DNA of 64,000 bases from Okapia johnstoni (lineage: Eukaryota; Chordata; Mammalia; Artiodactyla; Giraffidae). The stretch covers positions 85,907,713-85,971,712 of the forward strand of contig CM044310.1 of the NCBI GenBank assembly GCA_024291935.2, in the 5' to 3' direction. Numbering within the stretch: position 1 is the stretch's first letter; the number at the start of each line of letters is the position of its first letter. Positions 43,538 to 54,639 of the stretch are shown here, piece after piece. The translations under genes and the position numbers were made by a program. Below the pieces are notes generated by a model that saw nothing but the letters and a program-made list of their open reading frames with translations, had not been told where the DNA came from and searched no databases.

Positions 43538-43711
43538 GAGTGACTCTGGCCAAGTCAAGCTTCAGTTTCTTAATCTGTAAAATAGGGATTGTATCTATCA
43601 ATCAGTGATATCATGAAACAATATGCTTATGGTTACAGTATCATTCGATGTTATCATGTAACAACATGCTTACAATTAGGTCTGGCACAGAGTAAGCGCT
43701 CAGTAAGGCTC
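43538..43711 (+). mobile_element. MIR SINE
   Basis: GACTCTGGCCAAGTCAAGCT, CAGTTTCTTAATCTGTAAAA, GTCTGGCACAGAGTAAGCGC. Confidence 0.82.
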
Positions 43712-43984
43712 CTGTTATTTATTTATTGGCCGTGCTAGGTCTTCACTGCAGTGCCAGGTTTCTCTAGTTGCAGCATGTGGGTTCTCTAGCTGCAGCACAC
43801 AGGCTTTAGAGCATGTGAGCTCAGTAGTTGCGCTGTGGGGGCTTTTCTAGTTGCTTAGTGCAGACTTGTTGCCCCCCAGTTTGTGGGACCTTAGTTCCCT
43901 GACCAGGGATCGAACTCATGTCGCCTTCTCTTTTTTTTCTTGGAAGGTGGATTCTTAACCACTGGACCACCAGGGAATTTCCCA
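43712..43984 (-). mobile_element. CHR-type SINE, long form
   Basis: Plus-strand GGCCGTGCTAGGTCTTCACT, AGTTCCCTGACCAGGGATCG, CTTAACCACTGGACCACCAG. A CTTTTTTTTCTTG insertion interrupts the head near 43930. Confidence 0.9.
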
Positions 43985-44327
43985 CTGCCCCTTACTCTTA
44001 TTAGTACTGAGGAGAGTGTAGGGAACTGAGGAAGAGAAAGCTAGAGAATTAAACAGGGGTGGGTTTATGAAAGCCCTGTAATCATTTGGGGAATCAAAAC
44101 TATTCCAAGGACAAAGGGGCAGCCCTGGAGTTTTTAATCAAAGCATGACATCACTGGGTCTCCACTTTGGGAAGATTTCTCTGGCTTCCTTCTAGAGAGT
44201 GGATGAATGGGAGTAGGATAGGGCAGAAAAGCATCCAGAGAGTGTTCTGGATTAGGGTAATATCAGTGGAAGATATCCAGAGAAAAATAGATTTATAATG
44301 TATTTAGCAGACAGCATACTGTTACAA
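43985..44327. other. Unrecognised, old-repeat-like
   Basis: Phrases such as CATGACATCACTGGGTCTCC and TTTCTCTGGCTTCCTTCT resemble a common old mammalian repeat also seen at 52640-52880; family not assigned. Confidence 0.35.
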
Positions 44328-44512
44328 GCAAATTCTTACATAGCATTAACTATGCACCAGGGACTGTTCTAAGCATTTCACATTGTTTACTCATTTAATT
44401 GTCACAACCACTCTATGAGGTGGGTTCTTCTAGCATCATCACCGTAACCTGGCCAGGTTCACACAGCTGGCTAGGAGTCGGAGATGGGATTTGAAACTAG
44501 GAGGTGTGGTTC
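44328..44512 (+). mobile_element. MIR SINE
   Basis: TATGCACCAGGGACTGTTCT, AAGCATTTCACATTGTTTAC, ACCACTCTATGAGGTGGGTT, TTCACACAGCTGGCTAGGAG. Confidence 0.92.
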
Positions 44513-45944
44513 CAATGTCACCCTCTTAAAACTGAGCATCTATTTGGTAATTGATAGGATATGGAGGAGTGTATCTGCTATCTATGACTCCAACGATGCT
44601 GCATAACAAATGTACAAAACCCAGCCGCATAGACCAAGAAACATTCTGTGTGTGTGTGTGCTCCTGGGTCTCCGGGTTGATGGAGGAGTGGTTCTGCCGC
44701 TCTGATTGCACTGGGGGGGCTCACTCACTTGTCTGGGATGGGTTCTCTCACAAGTCTGACATGTCCAGTGGGCTCAGTGCTATCCCATGTTTCATCCTCC
44801 AAGACGTCAGCCCAGGCATGCTCTCAGGGAAGAGCAGAAGGGCTGGGAGGGGTTAGACACACGAGAAGAGTGGATCATTGTCATGTAGCCACATGTCAGC
44901 TCCCAGGGGAGCCCTGATGCATGGGATGGGGAAATGGATTCCATCTTTTAAAGGACCAAGAACGGGGGGCAGGGGAAGTGAGACACTTGGGCCATTTTGC
45001 TCAGAATTTTTGCTCAGACAGCTAAGTGAACTTTACACGTTGCTGAGAGGAGCAGAAAGAAGGGAAGTTTATGGGAGAAGATGAGAAGAAATCCACCCGA
45101 TTTCTTCCACCCAAGGACCCCGTGGGAGCCTACCTACCCTACAGAGATGGGGATGGGACACATATTTGTGGCTCTCTCTGATGAGTGAGTCTGAGGGCTG
45201 GAGATGGCCAGTGATGGGGGTTTATTCCTCTTCAAGAGTGATTTATCAGCTGGGACTGATGATCGTGGCCTGAGATGGAACTCTGTGGCTGGGAAGCAGC
45301 ACCAAGGAGGGCTGGCTGTGTAACAGTAAACTGGTTGGTGATCAGGCATCTTCCTTTCCTTCCTGACTACCCCATCCCCGATCCCTTCTTTCCTCCGTTG
45401 TGTGAGAGAGACATTGCTACTACTCACACTCTGCTCAGGATGGCTAAAAGGTCCCGTTGATTTAAACCATCACTTCTTCATAACCCTCCAAAGTTTACCT
45501 CCATCAAGCTATATTTTCCATTAAATTGTGGTCTCCAGGTGAGGTCCAATTCCGCAACAAACATGTAGCCACAAGCCTCTTGCTGCTGATTTATTATCTG
45601 TGCTGGGGTCCCTGGGGTCTGGGGCGGTAAGGCGTGATTCCATGTAGAGGCAAACAGTGCGAATTCTGCACTCCGTCCTGTGCCTGCTTCCCTCTGCCTT
45701 GGGGAGACCTGCCTGCTAATTTATCTTGGAACATCTGGGCTTCCATGCTTAATGGGTCTGTTTTCTGACTTTCTGAACAGATGAGTGAGTGTAAAAAAGA
45801 AGTCAATGCAGAAACATAAGCTTCCATCAGAAGACCTTAAAAACAAAGTGAATAGCTGCCAGCATCAATGAATTGAGAACATCCCCAGCATCATCTATGT
45901 GAGGCCAATTCCGCTCGCTGTCTCGAAGCCAGAAAACTCAGAAC
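44513..45944. other. Unique or unrecognised sequence
   Basis: A short (TG)n at 44648-44659; 44560-45080 has old-repeat character (GCATAACAAATGTACAAAAC). No gene found. Confidence 0.35.
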
Positions 45945-46375
45945 AGAGGCTGGAGTCATACAGAAATGAGAAGGTCGTAGTTCCTCTAGTTATTGGCTGT
46001 GCAACCTCAGGGAGTGCTTCCCTGGTGGCTCAGTGGTAAAGAATCCACCTGCCAGTTCAGGAGACATGGGTTTGATCCCTGGGTCAGGAAGATCCCCTGG
46101 AGGAGGGCACGGCAACCCACTCCAGTATTCTTGCCTGGAGAATCCCATGGAGAGAGGAGCCTGGTGCACTACAGTCCATGGGGTTGCAAAGAGTCAGACA
46201 CGACTTAGCAAATGAACAGCGACAAACCTCAGGGAGGTGACTGTGCCACAATTTCTCCGTCTGTAAAATGGGAATGCATAATGGTGCTTGTCCTGTGGAA
46301 TCACACTGCAGGTAACAGGAGATAATACATGGAAAACATTCAGAATAATGCCTCACATATGGTCAGCTAATACAG
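45945..46375 (+). mobile_element. MIR SINE split by a Bov-tA SINE
   Basis: Left part ends ATTGGCTGTGCAACCTCAGG; right part continues AATTTCTCCGTCTGTAAAAT and GATAATACATGGAAAACATT, one MIR interrupted at 46015-46224. Confidence 0.82.
46015..46224 (+). mobile_element. Bov-tA SINE nested in MIR, with target-site duplication
   Basis: Full head GTGCTTCCCTGGTGGCTCAG and body. Perfect 12-bp repeat AACCTCAGGGAG at 46003-46014 and 46225-46236. Confidence 0.97.
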
Positions 46376-46404
46376 TTTCCATTCAAATGGTTATCAGTCA
46401 AGCT

Positions 46405-46600
46405 GAAATGGCTCTGTGACCTTGGACAGGTTACCTACAGTTTTCATGCCACAGTTTCTTCATCTGTAAATGAAGGGACAGTCATACCTTGTGTTATGAG
46501 TGTAATTTCAAAAATCACAATTGCAAATTATAAAATCTTAGGAAAATGCTTAGGGCATTGCTTAGTACTTTATCGGGTTTTCAATAAAATTAGTTTCCTT
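46405..46600 (+). mobile_element. MIR SINE
   Basis: GGCTCTGTGACCTTGGACAG, CAGTTTCTTCATCTGTAAAT, GCTTAGGGCATTGCTTAGTA. Confidence 0.78.
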
Positions 46601-46787
46601 CCTTTCACTATGGCTGAATCCAAACAAATGGCCAGTTAAAATAATAGTGTTGTTTCCTTAAGGAAAAAAAACTTATTGAAGCATAAAAAATCTAAAGTAT
46701 ACATCACTCTCTCTCTTTTTTAGTTGCAATGTTATTTATTATAGTGTTCTTTAAAATTAATTCATTTTTAATGGAAGGATAGTGGAT

Positions 46788-46989
46788 TTAAAGTGAAAGT
46801 GAAAGTTGCTCAGTCATGTCCGACTCTTCTCGACCCCCTGGACTATAAAGTCCATGAAATTCTTCAGGCCAGAACACTGGAGTGGGTAGCCTTTCCCTTC
46901 CCCAGGGGATCTTCCCAACCCAGGGATTGAACGCAGGTCTCCCGCATTGCAGGCAGATTCTTTACCAGCTGAGCCACAAAGGAAGCCCA
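46788..46989 (-). mobile_element. Bov-tA SINE nested in L1
   Basis: Plus-strand GTTGCTCAGTCATGTCCGAC to CAGCTGAGCCACAAAGGAAG. L1 text resumes on both sides (GTGGATTT / ACAATATTA). Confidence 0.93.
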
Positions 46990-47164
46990 CAATATTATAT
47001 TAGTTTCAGGTGTACAGCATAGCAATTCAATATTTTTATAGATAATTCTCCATTTAAAGTTATTACTAAATAATGGCTGTATTTTCCTTTGCTGTACAAT
47101 ATATCCTTATTTATTTATTTTATTTTTTTAATTTATAAAATTAAAAAAAATATTTCATTTTTTA

Positions 47165-47378
47165 TTTAAAGCAATTTATTTATTGATTTGACTGCACTGA
47201 ACCTTAGTTGCAACACTCCACATCTACTATCTTCCTTGAAGCCTGTGAGATCTTTAGTTGCAACCTGTAAACTCTTAGCTGTGGCATGTGAGATCTAGTT
47301 CCCTGACTGGGAATCAAACCCCAGCCCCCTGCATTGGGAGCATGGAGTCTTAGCCACCGGGCCACCAGGGAATTTCCA
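47165..47378 (-). mobile_element. CHR-type SINE nested in L1
   Basis: Plus-strand TTTGACTGCACTGAACCTTA, AGTTCCCTGACTGGGAATCA, TTAGCCACCGGGCCACCAGG. L1 text resumes after it at TTATTTTATACATAG. Confidence 0.9.
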
Positions 47379-47621
47379 CTTATTTATTTTATACATAGTA
47401 GTTTGTATCTCTTAATCTTCTACCCTTTTCTTGTCCTTCTCCTCCCCCTCCCCTTACTGGTGACCACTAATCTGTTCTCTATATCTGTGAATCTGCTTCT
47501 ATTTTCTTACGTATTTTAATTTGCTTATTTTGTAGATTCCAACATAAGTGATAAGAGAGTATTTGTCTTTCTCTGACTTACTTCACTAAGCACAGTACTC
47601 TCTAGGTCCATCCTCAAGTTG

Positions 47622-47970
47622 TTGCTGCTCAGTTGCTAAGTTGTGGCTGACTCTTGGTGACCTCATGGACAGCAGAAAGCCAGCGCCTGTCCTCCACCGT
47701 CTCCTGGAGTTTGCTCAGATTCATGCCCATCGAGTTTGTGATACCGTCTAACCATCTCACCCTCTGCCACCTCTTTCTCCTTTTGCCTTCAATCTTTCTC
47801 AGCATCAGAGTCTTTTCCAGTGAGTGAGCTCTTCTCATCAGGTGGCCAAAGTATTGGAGCTTCAGCTTCAGCATCAGTCCTTCCAATGAATATTCAGGAT
47901 TGATTTCCTTTAGGATTGACTGGTTTGATCTCCTTGCGGTCCAAGGGGCTTTCAAGAGTCTTTTCTAGCA
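47622..47970 (-). mobile_element. BovB LINE 3' fragment
   Basis: Reverse-oriented; on the minus strand it encodes ARRSNQSILKEINPEYSLEG and, unlike three other copies here, reads through YFGHLMRRA. Confidence 0.93.
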
Positions 47971-47977
47971 CACAAAA

Positions 47978-48500
47978 AAGTATATACCTCTTAAAGGTGA
48001 AACTCAATGAATTTTTGCAAATATATTCATGACTCAGATCGAGATAGAGAACATTTCCGGCACCTCTCAGGGCTCCACTGTGCCTCTTTTCTATCAATGC
48101 TCTCACCCTTAGAAACACCTGTTATCCTTATTTCTAATACTAGAGATTAGTTTTGCCTGTTCCCGAACTTCATATCAGTGAGATAATAGAGTATGTATTC
48201 TTTTGTGTCTGGCATTTTCAGCTCACGATGGTGTCTTCAGATTCATCTATGTTATCTGTGGATGTGTATGTATCCATCTGTGGACATCTATATTATCGTA
48301 CATGTCCACTCGTACCCTCTGGGGCCATATCCAACTTTAAGTTACTCATTAATAAAGCTGCTGTGAACCTTCTCCTACTTGTCTTTTCATGGATATATGA
48401 ACTTATTTTTGTTGGGTGGATATCCAGGAATGGAGTTGCTGAGTCGTAGCTAGGTGCATGTGTACTTCAGAAGATCTTGCCAAACATTTCCAAAGTGAGC
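47978..48500 (-). mobile_element. Old L1 (L1M) 3' fragment
   Basis: Reverse complement of old L1: CTTAAAGGTGAAACTCAATG, TATTCTTTTGTGTCTGGCAT, AATAAAGCTGCTGTGAACCT, CAGGAATGGAGTTGCTGAGT. Confidence 0.72.
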
Positions 48501-48961
48501 AGTTACTCACAGATTACTTTTTGACTTGTTAAGGATCTTTTTAAGAGAAGGAATTAAGTTTAGAAGAGAGTTAATGCTGAATTAATTTCATTGAATTTTA
48601 TTGAATTCTAATTTCCTCTTTCTTACACTACTTAAAATCCGCTGAGAATTGACAATCTTCTATAGAAACAGCTGTGATTATACCTAAATATATTGCTGCA
48701 AAAATACTAACTGTTTATACTGGAAATAAATACAAATAATCTAAATGTTAATAGAGGAATGATTAATAAATCATAATATTTCCATATTACCCCATTGCAA
48801 AATAATATGAAAAAGGACTAGCCTGGAAATGTACTAATTTTAGCGAGAATATAGAAGGCATATTGCAGAATATTATATAGAAGATGGATTATATATGTCT
48901 ATTATATGTCAGGAAATGTTTTATGGTGGCCTTTTTGAAAACTGTTTTAAAAACTATCTCT
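48501..48961. other. A/T-rich unrecognised sequence
   Basis: Possibly further decayed L1 (GAGGAATGATTAATAAATCA). No gene. Confidence 0.35.
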
Positions 48962-49041
48962 GCCTATCATCTATCTATCCATCTATCATCCATCTCTCTC
49001 CATATATATCATTCCTATGTATCTATCTTCTATCTATCCAT
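48962..49041. repeat. Degenerate (TATC)n microsatellite
   Basis: Irregular CTATCTATCCATCTATCATC units. Confidence 0.85.
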
Positions 49042-49042
49042 T

Positions 49043-49950
49043 GAAATTGGGCAAAGAGTATGAAAAGGCAATTCACAGAAGAGGAAATAGAAAAGGTGAG
49101 TAAACATACGCGAGATGCTCAATTTCATTGGTAACCATGAAATTCAATGAAAATAACCATGAAATATCAGTTCACACCCAGTCAATTAGCAAAAGTCTGA
49201 TGATGACAGCACTGTGTTGGGGGTAGAGAATGTGGAGCAACACAAACTTTCATACACCAACGGATATTGCAAAATCGTTCTCTGAAGTGATTCTATTAAT
49301 TAATATTAATGGCAGGAATACAAATTAGGGCAGCCATTTTGCTGAGCCATTTGTGAATGTTTAGTAAGGAGGAAGATACTTATATCCAGACATTCCAACT
49401 AGCTCTATACTGAAGAAACTTATGCCCATGTATTCAATACACAGGAGAAGGCAGTGGCACCCCACTCCAGTACTCTTGCCTGGAAGGTCCCATGGACGGA
49501 GGAGCCTGGTAGGCTGCAGTCCATGGGGTCACGAAGAGTCGGACACGACTGAGCGACTTCACTTTCACTTTTCACTTTCATGCATTGGAGAAGGAAATGG
49601 CAACCCACTCCAGTATTCTTGCCTGGAGAATCCCAGGGACGGGGAAGCCTGGTGGGCTGCCGTCTATGGGGTCGCACAGAGTCGGACACGACTGAAGCGA
49701 CTTAGCATCAGCAGCAGCATTCAATACACAAGGAGATGGGTACAAAAATGTTCATTGTGCGTTGTTCACAAAGTGAAAAATCAGAAACACCACCAGTATT
49801 TCTCTACAGGAGAAGGTATAAATAAACTGTGGTACAAGGACACTGTAAAATATGATACTGGGTTAAAAAAGAATAAAGCAGTATTACAATGTAACTACAT
49901 GGAGAATCCGCAAACAATGTAGAAGGGGAACAACCAAGCTGCAGACGGCT
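49043..49950 (+). mobile_element. Old L1 ORF2-end/3' region, split by BOV-A2
   Basis: Sense phrases GAGATGCTCAATTTCATTGG, CAGTTCACACCCAGTCAATT, CCAGACATTCCAACTAGCTC, then after the SINE AAAAATGTTCATTGTGCGTT and ATAAACTGTGGTACAAGGAC. Confidence 0.82.
49444..49718 (+). mobile_element. BOV-A2 dimeric SINE with target-site duplication
   Basis: Two BovA monomers separated by TTCACTTTTCACTTTC, ending in CAGCAGCAGC. Perfect 12-bp duplication ATTCAATACACA at 49432-49443 and 49719-49730. The clean monomers and duplication suggest a young insertion. Confidence 0.97.
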
Positions 49951-49982
49951 TCTATACTATGATACTGCTATCATAGTATAGA
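49951..49982. repeat. Perfect hairpin, 14-bp arms, 4-nt loop
   Basis: Left arm TCTATACTATGATA, loop CTGC, right arm TATCATAGTATAGA. Lies at the right edge of the old L1. Confidence 0.96.
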
Positions 49983-51146
49983 GTATCATGGCTCTAAAAA
50001 TACATGAAGTGGAAGTATAACAGGGGTATCAAAATGATAATTTCCAGACAAAGGTTACCTCTGGAGAGGGAGGAAGGGAATGATATAACGAAGAGACACA
50101 AGGACTTTCAATTTTGTCTGTAATGTTTTATTTCTTAGGATGGATGGTGCGTTCTTGGATATTCATTACATTAATCTCTGAAATACCTAATATCAAAGTA
50201 AGATTTATCCATCCATCCATTTGGATGGTTCTATATCAAAATGTTAATGGTGCTTATGTCTGAGTAGTAAGATTATGGGGTAGAGTGTATTTGATTTTCT
50301 ACTTTATATATGTCTGTTGAATTTTTAAGTAGTATACATTGCTTGTAGAATCATTTTTAAAAGGAAGAAAAAGAGAAAATTGGTAACCTGTGCATGCTAG
50401 ATGTGCTAATTCTCAGTTAAAGCGAGCATGTCTCTTCCTCACCACTCAGGGTAGAAACGAGGGTGAATGCCCTACTAGAGTGGAGATAATTCCTCCTGAA
50501 AGGTCAGTGAGGTGGGCAGAAAGGAAGACCTGTGATGCTATGAGTGGGTGGGGTGGACTTGGGCTTTGAAAGAGCCCATACTCAGCGGGTAGACAGGAAA
50601 ATGGGAGGGGTGAACTGCAGGTGCTTGAAGCCTGAACTCCTCAGATCTTTTGCTCATTATCACACAGCTTCAGTCACAGCAGACCATTTTAGGACCTCCT
50701 GAAACGAAAACTCTTAAAAAGCAGAGACAGACCAATAAAATCCTTCTGGGTTATAGTCCGTTCACTTGGAGCCGAATGGATTGCTCGTTAATACCTTCCC
50801 CCATTTGCCTTATGACCAATTAGCAGCTATTAAGACCCAACTCATCCTGGCATGAAGTTTTTCCCTAGCAGTGGCTGCCACTGCGGAGAGCCTGGGGACT
50901 CAGGATAGATTTCCTGACTCTCCCACTGGTGTCCCCAAACTCACTCCACAGATTAAGCCTGGGGGGAGTGCTGCATTCTGGGCTCCAGCACTGCCTGACC
51001 CCCTCAGGGAACCCACAGGAAAGGCTTGCGCGGCTGTCTACCCAGACCTCCTGTCTGCTTCTTCCCCAGGCCCACCTTGAGATGCTGCAGGTTCTCTGAC
51101 CCATAGGCAGGCTGCCTGTCACAGAACCTGCAGCTAGGACTGAGAT
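49983..51146. other. Unique or unrecognised sequence
   Basis: Left part may be more decayed L1. No gene or young repeat recognised. Confidence 0.35.
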
Positions 51147-51311
51147 GCTGCTGTTTTCCCCTCCCTCTCTCCTTCCCTCCCTTCCTCCCACTTTCCCTCT
51201 CTTCCTCCCTTTCCCCTCCTCCCTCGTTCTTTTCTTCTTTCTTTTCTTCCTCCCATCCTTCTTCCCTATTCCTTCCCTCTCTCCCTCCCTTCCCACCTCC
51301 TCTTTCTTTTA
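51147..51311 (+). repeat. Polypyrimidine (CCTT-rich) tract
   Basis: Long C/T-only sequence; open frames on the opposite strand (Glu/Arg/Gly-rich) are artefacts of this composition. Confidence 0.93.
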
Positions 51312-51349
51312 CATTCTGATAAAACAAGCAAGCAATGTCTGTGCCTGTA

Positions 51350-51560
51350 CATAGAGTGCTCTGTGTACCAGACACCATGCTCAATGCAAGCGTGTTTTCT
51401 CATGCGTTCCTCACAATAACACGGTGAGAATAATCATTCCTGTTTGACAGTCATGGCTGCGGAGACACACAGAAAGAGGTTAAGTGACTTGCTCAAGGTC
51501 CCATCATGGAGAAACTGGCAGAGCTGAGGATGAGAGCTACAAGTCTGTGCTTTTCGCTGT
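51350..51560 (+). mobile_element. MIR SINE
   Basis: CATGGCTGCGGAGACACACA, GAGGTTAAGTGACTTGCTCA, AACTGGCAGAGCTGAGGATG. Confidence 0.88.
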
Positions 51561-51689
51561 GAATCCGAGAAGAGTATGTTTTAACGACCTCAAGTTTCTT
51601 GAAATGTCAAGAGAAGAGCAAGTATAAAATATGCACTCCCATCAAGGAGTTCTTGTGTTACTAAGAAGGCAAGTGGAGAGGAAGTTTTA

Positions 51690-51830
51690 TTCCTTCTGTG
51701 AGTGTTTATTGAGCACCTGCTGTGTACTGTGTGCTGTTCGAGGTGCTGAGGATTTCACAGGGAATCAAACTGACATCTCTCTGTTTCTGGCGGAGTTTAC
51801 ATTCTAAGGGGATGATGGAGAAAAATGAAA
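51690..51830 (+). repeat. Old interspersed repeat, family uncertain
   Basis: GTGTTTATTGAGCACCTGCT, GTGCTGAGGATTTCACAGGG, GGAGTTTACATTCTAAGGGG; same unnamed family as 16640-16790. Confidence 0.5.
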
Positions 51831-52035
51831 TAAAGCTATACAAACAAGAAACTGAGTCAGAGCAGCCTATGAGAAACATAGAGAAATAAAATTGGTTGAC
51901 ACGATAGAGATGGAGATGGGGTGGGCCTGGGAAGGTCTCTACAGAACCTTGGATATTGAGATGAGGTGATTATGGCAAGACCTTGGAGGAAGAGAGTTAT
52001 TCCTGCGAAAGGACCAGGGAAGACAAAGGCTCGGC

Positions 52036-52598
52036 TTTTTGTTGTTCAGTTGCTAAGTTGTGTCTGACTCTTTGCGACCCGATGGAATGCAGAACACCAG
52101 GCCAGCCTCTTCTGTCCTCCACTGTCTCCAGGAATTTGCTCAAGTTCATGTCGATTGAGTCGATGATGCTGTCTAACCATCTCATCCTCTGCCACTCCTT
52201 TCTCCTTTTGCCTTCAATCTTTCCCAGAATCTGGGTTCTTCCCCCCCCCCCCCGCCCAAGTGAGTTGGCTTTTTGCATCAGGTGGCCAAAGTGTTGGAGC
52301 TTCAGCTTCAGCATCAGTCCTTCTAAAGAATATTCAGGGTTGATTTCCTTTAGGATGGACTACTTTGATCTCCCTGCAGTCCAAGGGACTCTCAACAGTC
52401 TTCTCTAGCACCACAGTTTGAAAGCATCAATTCTTTGGTGCTCAGCCTTCTTTATGGTCCAACTCTCACATCTGTACGTGACTACTGGAAAAACCATAAC
52501 TCTTGACTATATGGACCTTTGTCAGCAAAGTGATGTCTCTGCTTTTTAATACACTGTCTAGGTTTGTCATAGCTTCCCTCCCAAGGAGCCAGCATTTC
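52036..52598 (-). mobile_element. BovB LINE 3' fragment
   Basis: Reverse-oriented BovB end to RT-distal region (TTCAGTTGCTAAGTTGTGTC ... TCTGCTTTTTAATACACTGT). Contains a C13 homopolymer near 52243-52255. Confidence 0.93.
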
Positions 52599-53249
52599 AG
52601 GTTTGAGAAACTAAAAGGTCAGTGTTGCTGCAGTGGAGTTAGGGAGGAGAAGATTTGTACCAGGTGAAGTTGAAAGAAAGGCAGGAGCTGGACTTATATG
52701 GCCTGGTGGCTCATGCTTGTGAGTTTGGGTTTTACTCCATTTGCAGTAGAATAAAGTGAAAGGGTTTTAGGCAGGGGAATGAAGTGACTCTGATCTGACT
52801 TTTGCAAGATCCCTCTGGCTGCTGTGTAGATAATAGCAATAGATCACCTCAAGATCCCTGAAGCCTGTGTGGGATGATAAGCAGGCTACTAGGGGTGGGG
52901 CTAGAGAATGCACAGGGTAATCTAGGAAGGCTGCCAGGAAGAGGAGGGCTGGGGCCAGAGTTTGGAAACCGGTGCTCTTCTTGGAGGGGCATGAACTGGC
53001 AGGAGCGTAGAGGGAGTCTAGCTGCTGAACCTTTGGGAATAAATGGACACCAAGTCAGGGCTGAAACACAGGGTGTGGGTTTCAAGTTCCTTGAGCAGCT
53101 GTCTGCTGTAGGCCAAAAACTGGACACTTTGTGTCTCTTGTGGGGCAGATATTTTTATCCTTTCCTGTGCAGTAGATAGCTTTATCCTCATTTGTGCGAG
53201 ACATTTTATTTGCAACAATCCAAAGAGGTAGGCATCACCTCTTGTCGGT
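52599..53249. other. Old-repeat-like and unique sequence
   Basis: 52640-52880 (GGGTTTTACTCCATTTGC, TCCCTCTGGCTGCTGTGTAG) matches a common old mammalian repeat of uncertain family. Confidence 0.4.
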
Positions 53250-53365
53250 GAAGGGTGGAGCTCTGGGGCCAGATGGTCTGGGCTCAAGTCCCAGTCCACC
53301 ACCTGTGGGATCTTGGGCCAGTTCCTTAACTTCTGCAAGCCTCAGAGTTCTTATTTGGATTGTGT
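53250..53365 (+). mobile_element. MIR SINE fragment
   Basis: GGGCCAGATGGTCTGGGCTC, TCCACCACCTGTGGGATCTT, AGTTCCTTAACTTCTGCAAG. Confidence 0.8.
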
Positions 53366-53410
53366 ACCTGTCAGTGAGAATGCTTTTGGCTGCAAATAAG
53401 AACAAACACC

Positions 53411-53537
53411 GGGCTTCCCAGGTGACTCAGTGGGAAAGAATGTGCTTGTTAATGCAGGAGATGTGGGTTTGATCCCTGGATTGGGAAGATCCCCTGGAGG
53501 AGAAAACAGCAACACACTCCAGTATTCTTGCATGAGG
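53411..53537 (+). mobile_element. Bov-tA SINE, 3' truncated
   Basis: Head GGGCTTCCCAGGTGACTCAG and body to CCAGTATTCTTGCATG; the BovA tail is missing. Confidence 0.92.
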
Positions 53538-53722
53538 GATGGGATGGCCAAACCTGGTCTAGATTCAACACCTTACGGGTGAGATGGGGTGGACTGGGAG
53601 TTGTTGGGGTGGGGAGGGGAGGGTTTGGATGATGTCAAGTCAACTACTGTGACTACCATCAAAGGGTTGAGATCCACACTTAAGTGTTTGGAACAGGGCG
53701 TGACACAGAGTAGGTGCTCAAT

Positions 53723-53930
53723 CCATGCTTAGTCGTTCAGTCGTGTCCAACTCTTTGTGACTGCATGGGCTATAGCCCACCAGGCTCCCCTGTCCATGGA
53801 ATTCTCTAGGCAAGAATACTGGAGTGGGTTGCCCTTTTCTTCTCCAGGGCATCCTCCTGACCCAGGGATTGAATCTGCATCACCTGTGTCTCCTGCATTG
53901 CAGGTGGATTCTTTATCCACTGGGCCATTG
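53723..53930 (-). mobile_element. Bov-tA SINE with target-site duplication, inserted in a MIR tail
   Basis: Plus-strand TTAGTCGTTCAGTCGTGTCC to TTATCCACTGGGCCATTG. Perfect 11-bp duplication AGGTGCTCAAT at 53712-53722 and 53931-53941, which is itself the MIR tail GTAGGTGCTCAATAAAT. Confidence 0.96.
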
Positions 53931-53941
53931 AGGTGCTCAAT

Positions 53942-54464
53942 AAATCTTATTAGTAGCTATGAGAGCAAAGAAGGAGGAAAAGGAAGAGGAGAAGGTGAAA
54001 AAGAAGACCTACCTCTCAATATCCCACTCGGTGGCTATGACATTAAAGCCAGTGCTTATTTGATTTCCTTGTGTAGCCTCTGTTCTGAATTTTCATGAAA
54101 AGGGTTGGAGAGCTAAGGCAGAGTTGGCCTGCAGGATCAAGGACAACTTGCCACCCAAGATGTTTGGTTCCTTGAGGGCAGAGTCTTGATGTCTCTAGCC
54201 TCTGCCCAGCAACTTCCCCCTCACCCCCACCCCAATTCTCATACAGACCAAGCTGTTCCTTAGGCCTCGCTGTCTTTCTCAGAATCCCAGCACCGAGCGC
54301 TGCATGGAATCCCTGAGACTCCTTGATCCCTCACCACCCAGATCAGGATGTCTGTTCTCAGCACCCTGCTGAGCCGACTTACTAAACCTTGAAGAATTTC
54401 TGGGCAATTCTGGGACAGCTTCCATGCAGTGAGTGAGTTTTCTGCTCTGCCAGGAGCAGAGCAT
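53942..54464. other. Unique sequence
   Basis: No gene or clear repeat recognised apart from a purine-rich patch at 53968-54008. Confidence 0.35.
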
Positions 54465-54620
54465 GAGCTATGGGGCCTCGGGCAAATTATATCATCTCTT
54501 GGAACCTCAGTCTTCTTATCAGTAAAATGGGATAATAAATCTCATTTTTTTTTTTTTCCTAAGCTTGTTCTGAGGATGAAATGAAATCATGTGGGTGAAA
54601 CACAGGGTCCAGCATGAAGA
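54465..54620 (+). mobile_element. MIR SINE
   Basis: GGGCAAATTATATCATCTCT, CAGTCTTCTTATCAGTAAAA, TTGTTCTGAGGATGAAATGA. Confidence 0.82.
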
Positions 54621-54639
54621 AGTTTCCAACTGTGATTCA

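Larger units (their letters stand above)
46665..47615 (-). mobile_element. Artiodactyl-type L1 3' end carrying two nested SINEs
   Basis: Plus-strand TTATTGAAGCATAAAAAATC, TAGTTTCAGGTGTACAGCAT, CCATTTAAAGTTATTACTAA, TTTATACATAGTAGTTTGTA, GATTCCAACATAAGTGATAA: reverse complement of an artiodactyl L1 3' region, interrupted at 46788-46989 and 47165-47378. Confidence 0.85.

Noticed and set aside
50865..51296. Minus-strand Glu/Arg/Gly-rich open frame
   Set aside because: It is the complement of the CCTT-rich low-complexity tract at 51147-51311.
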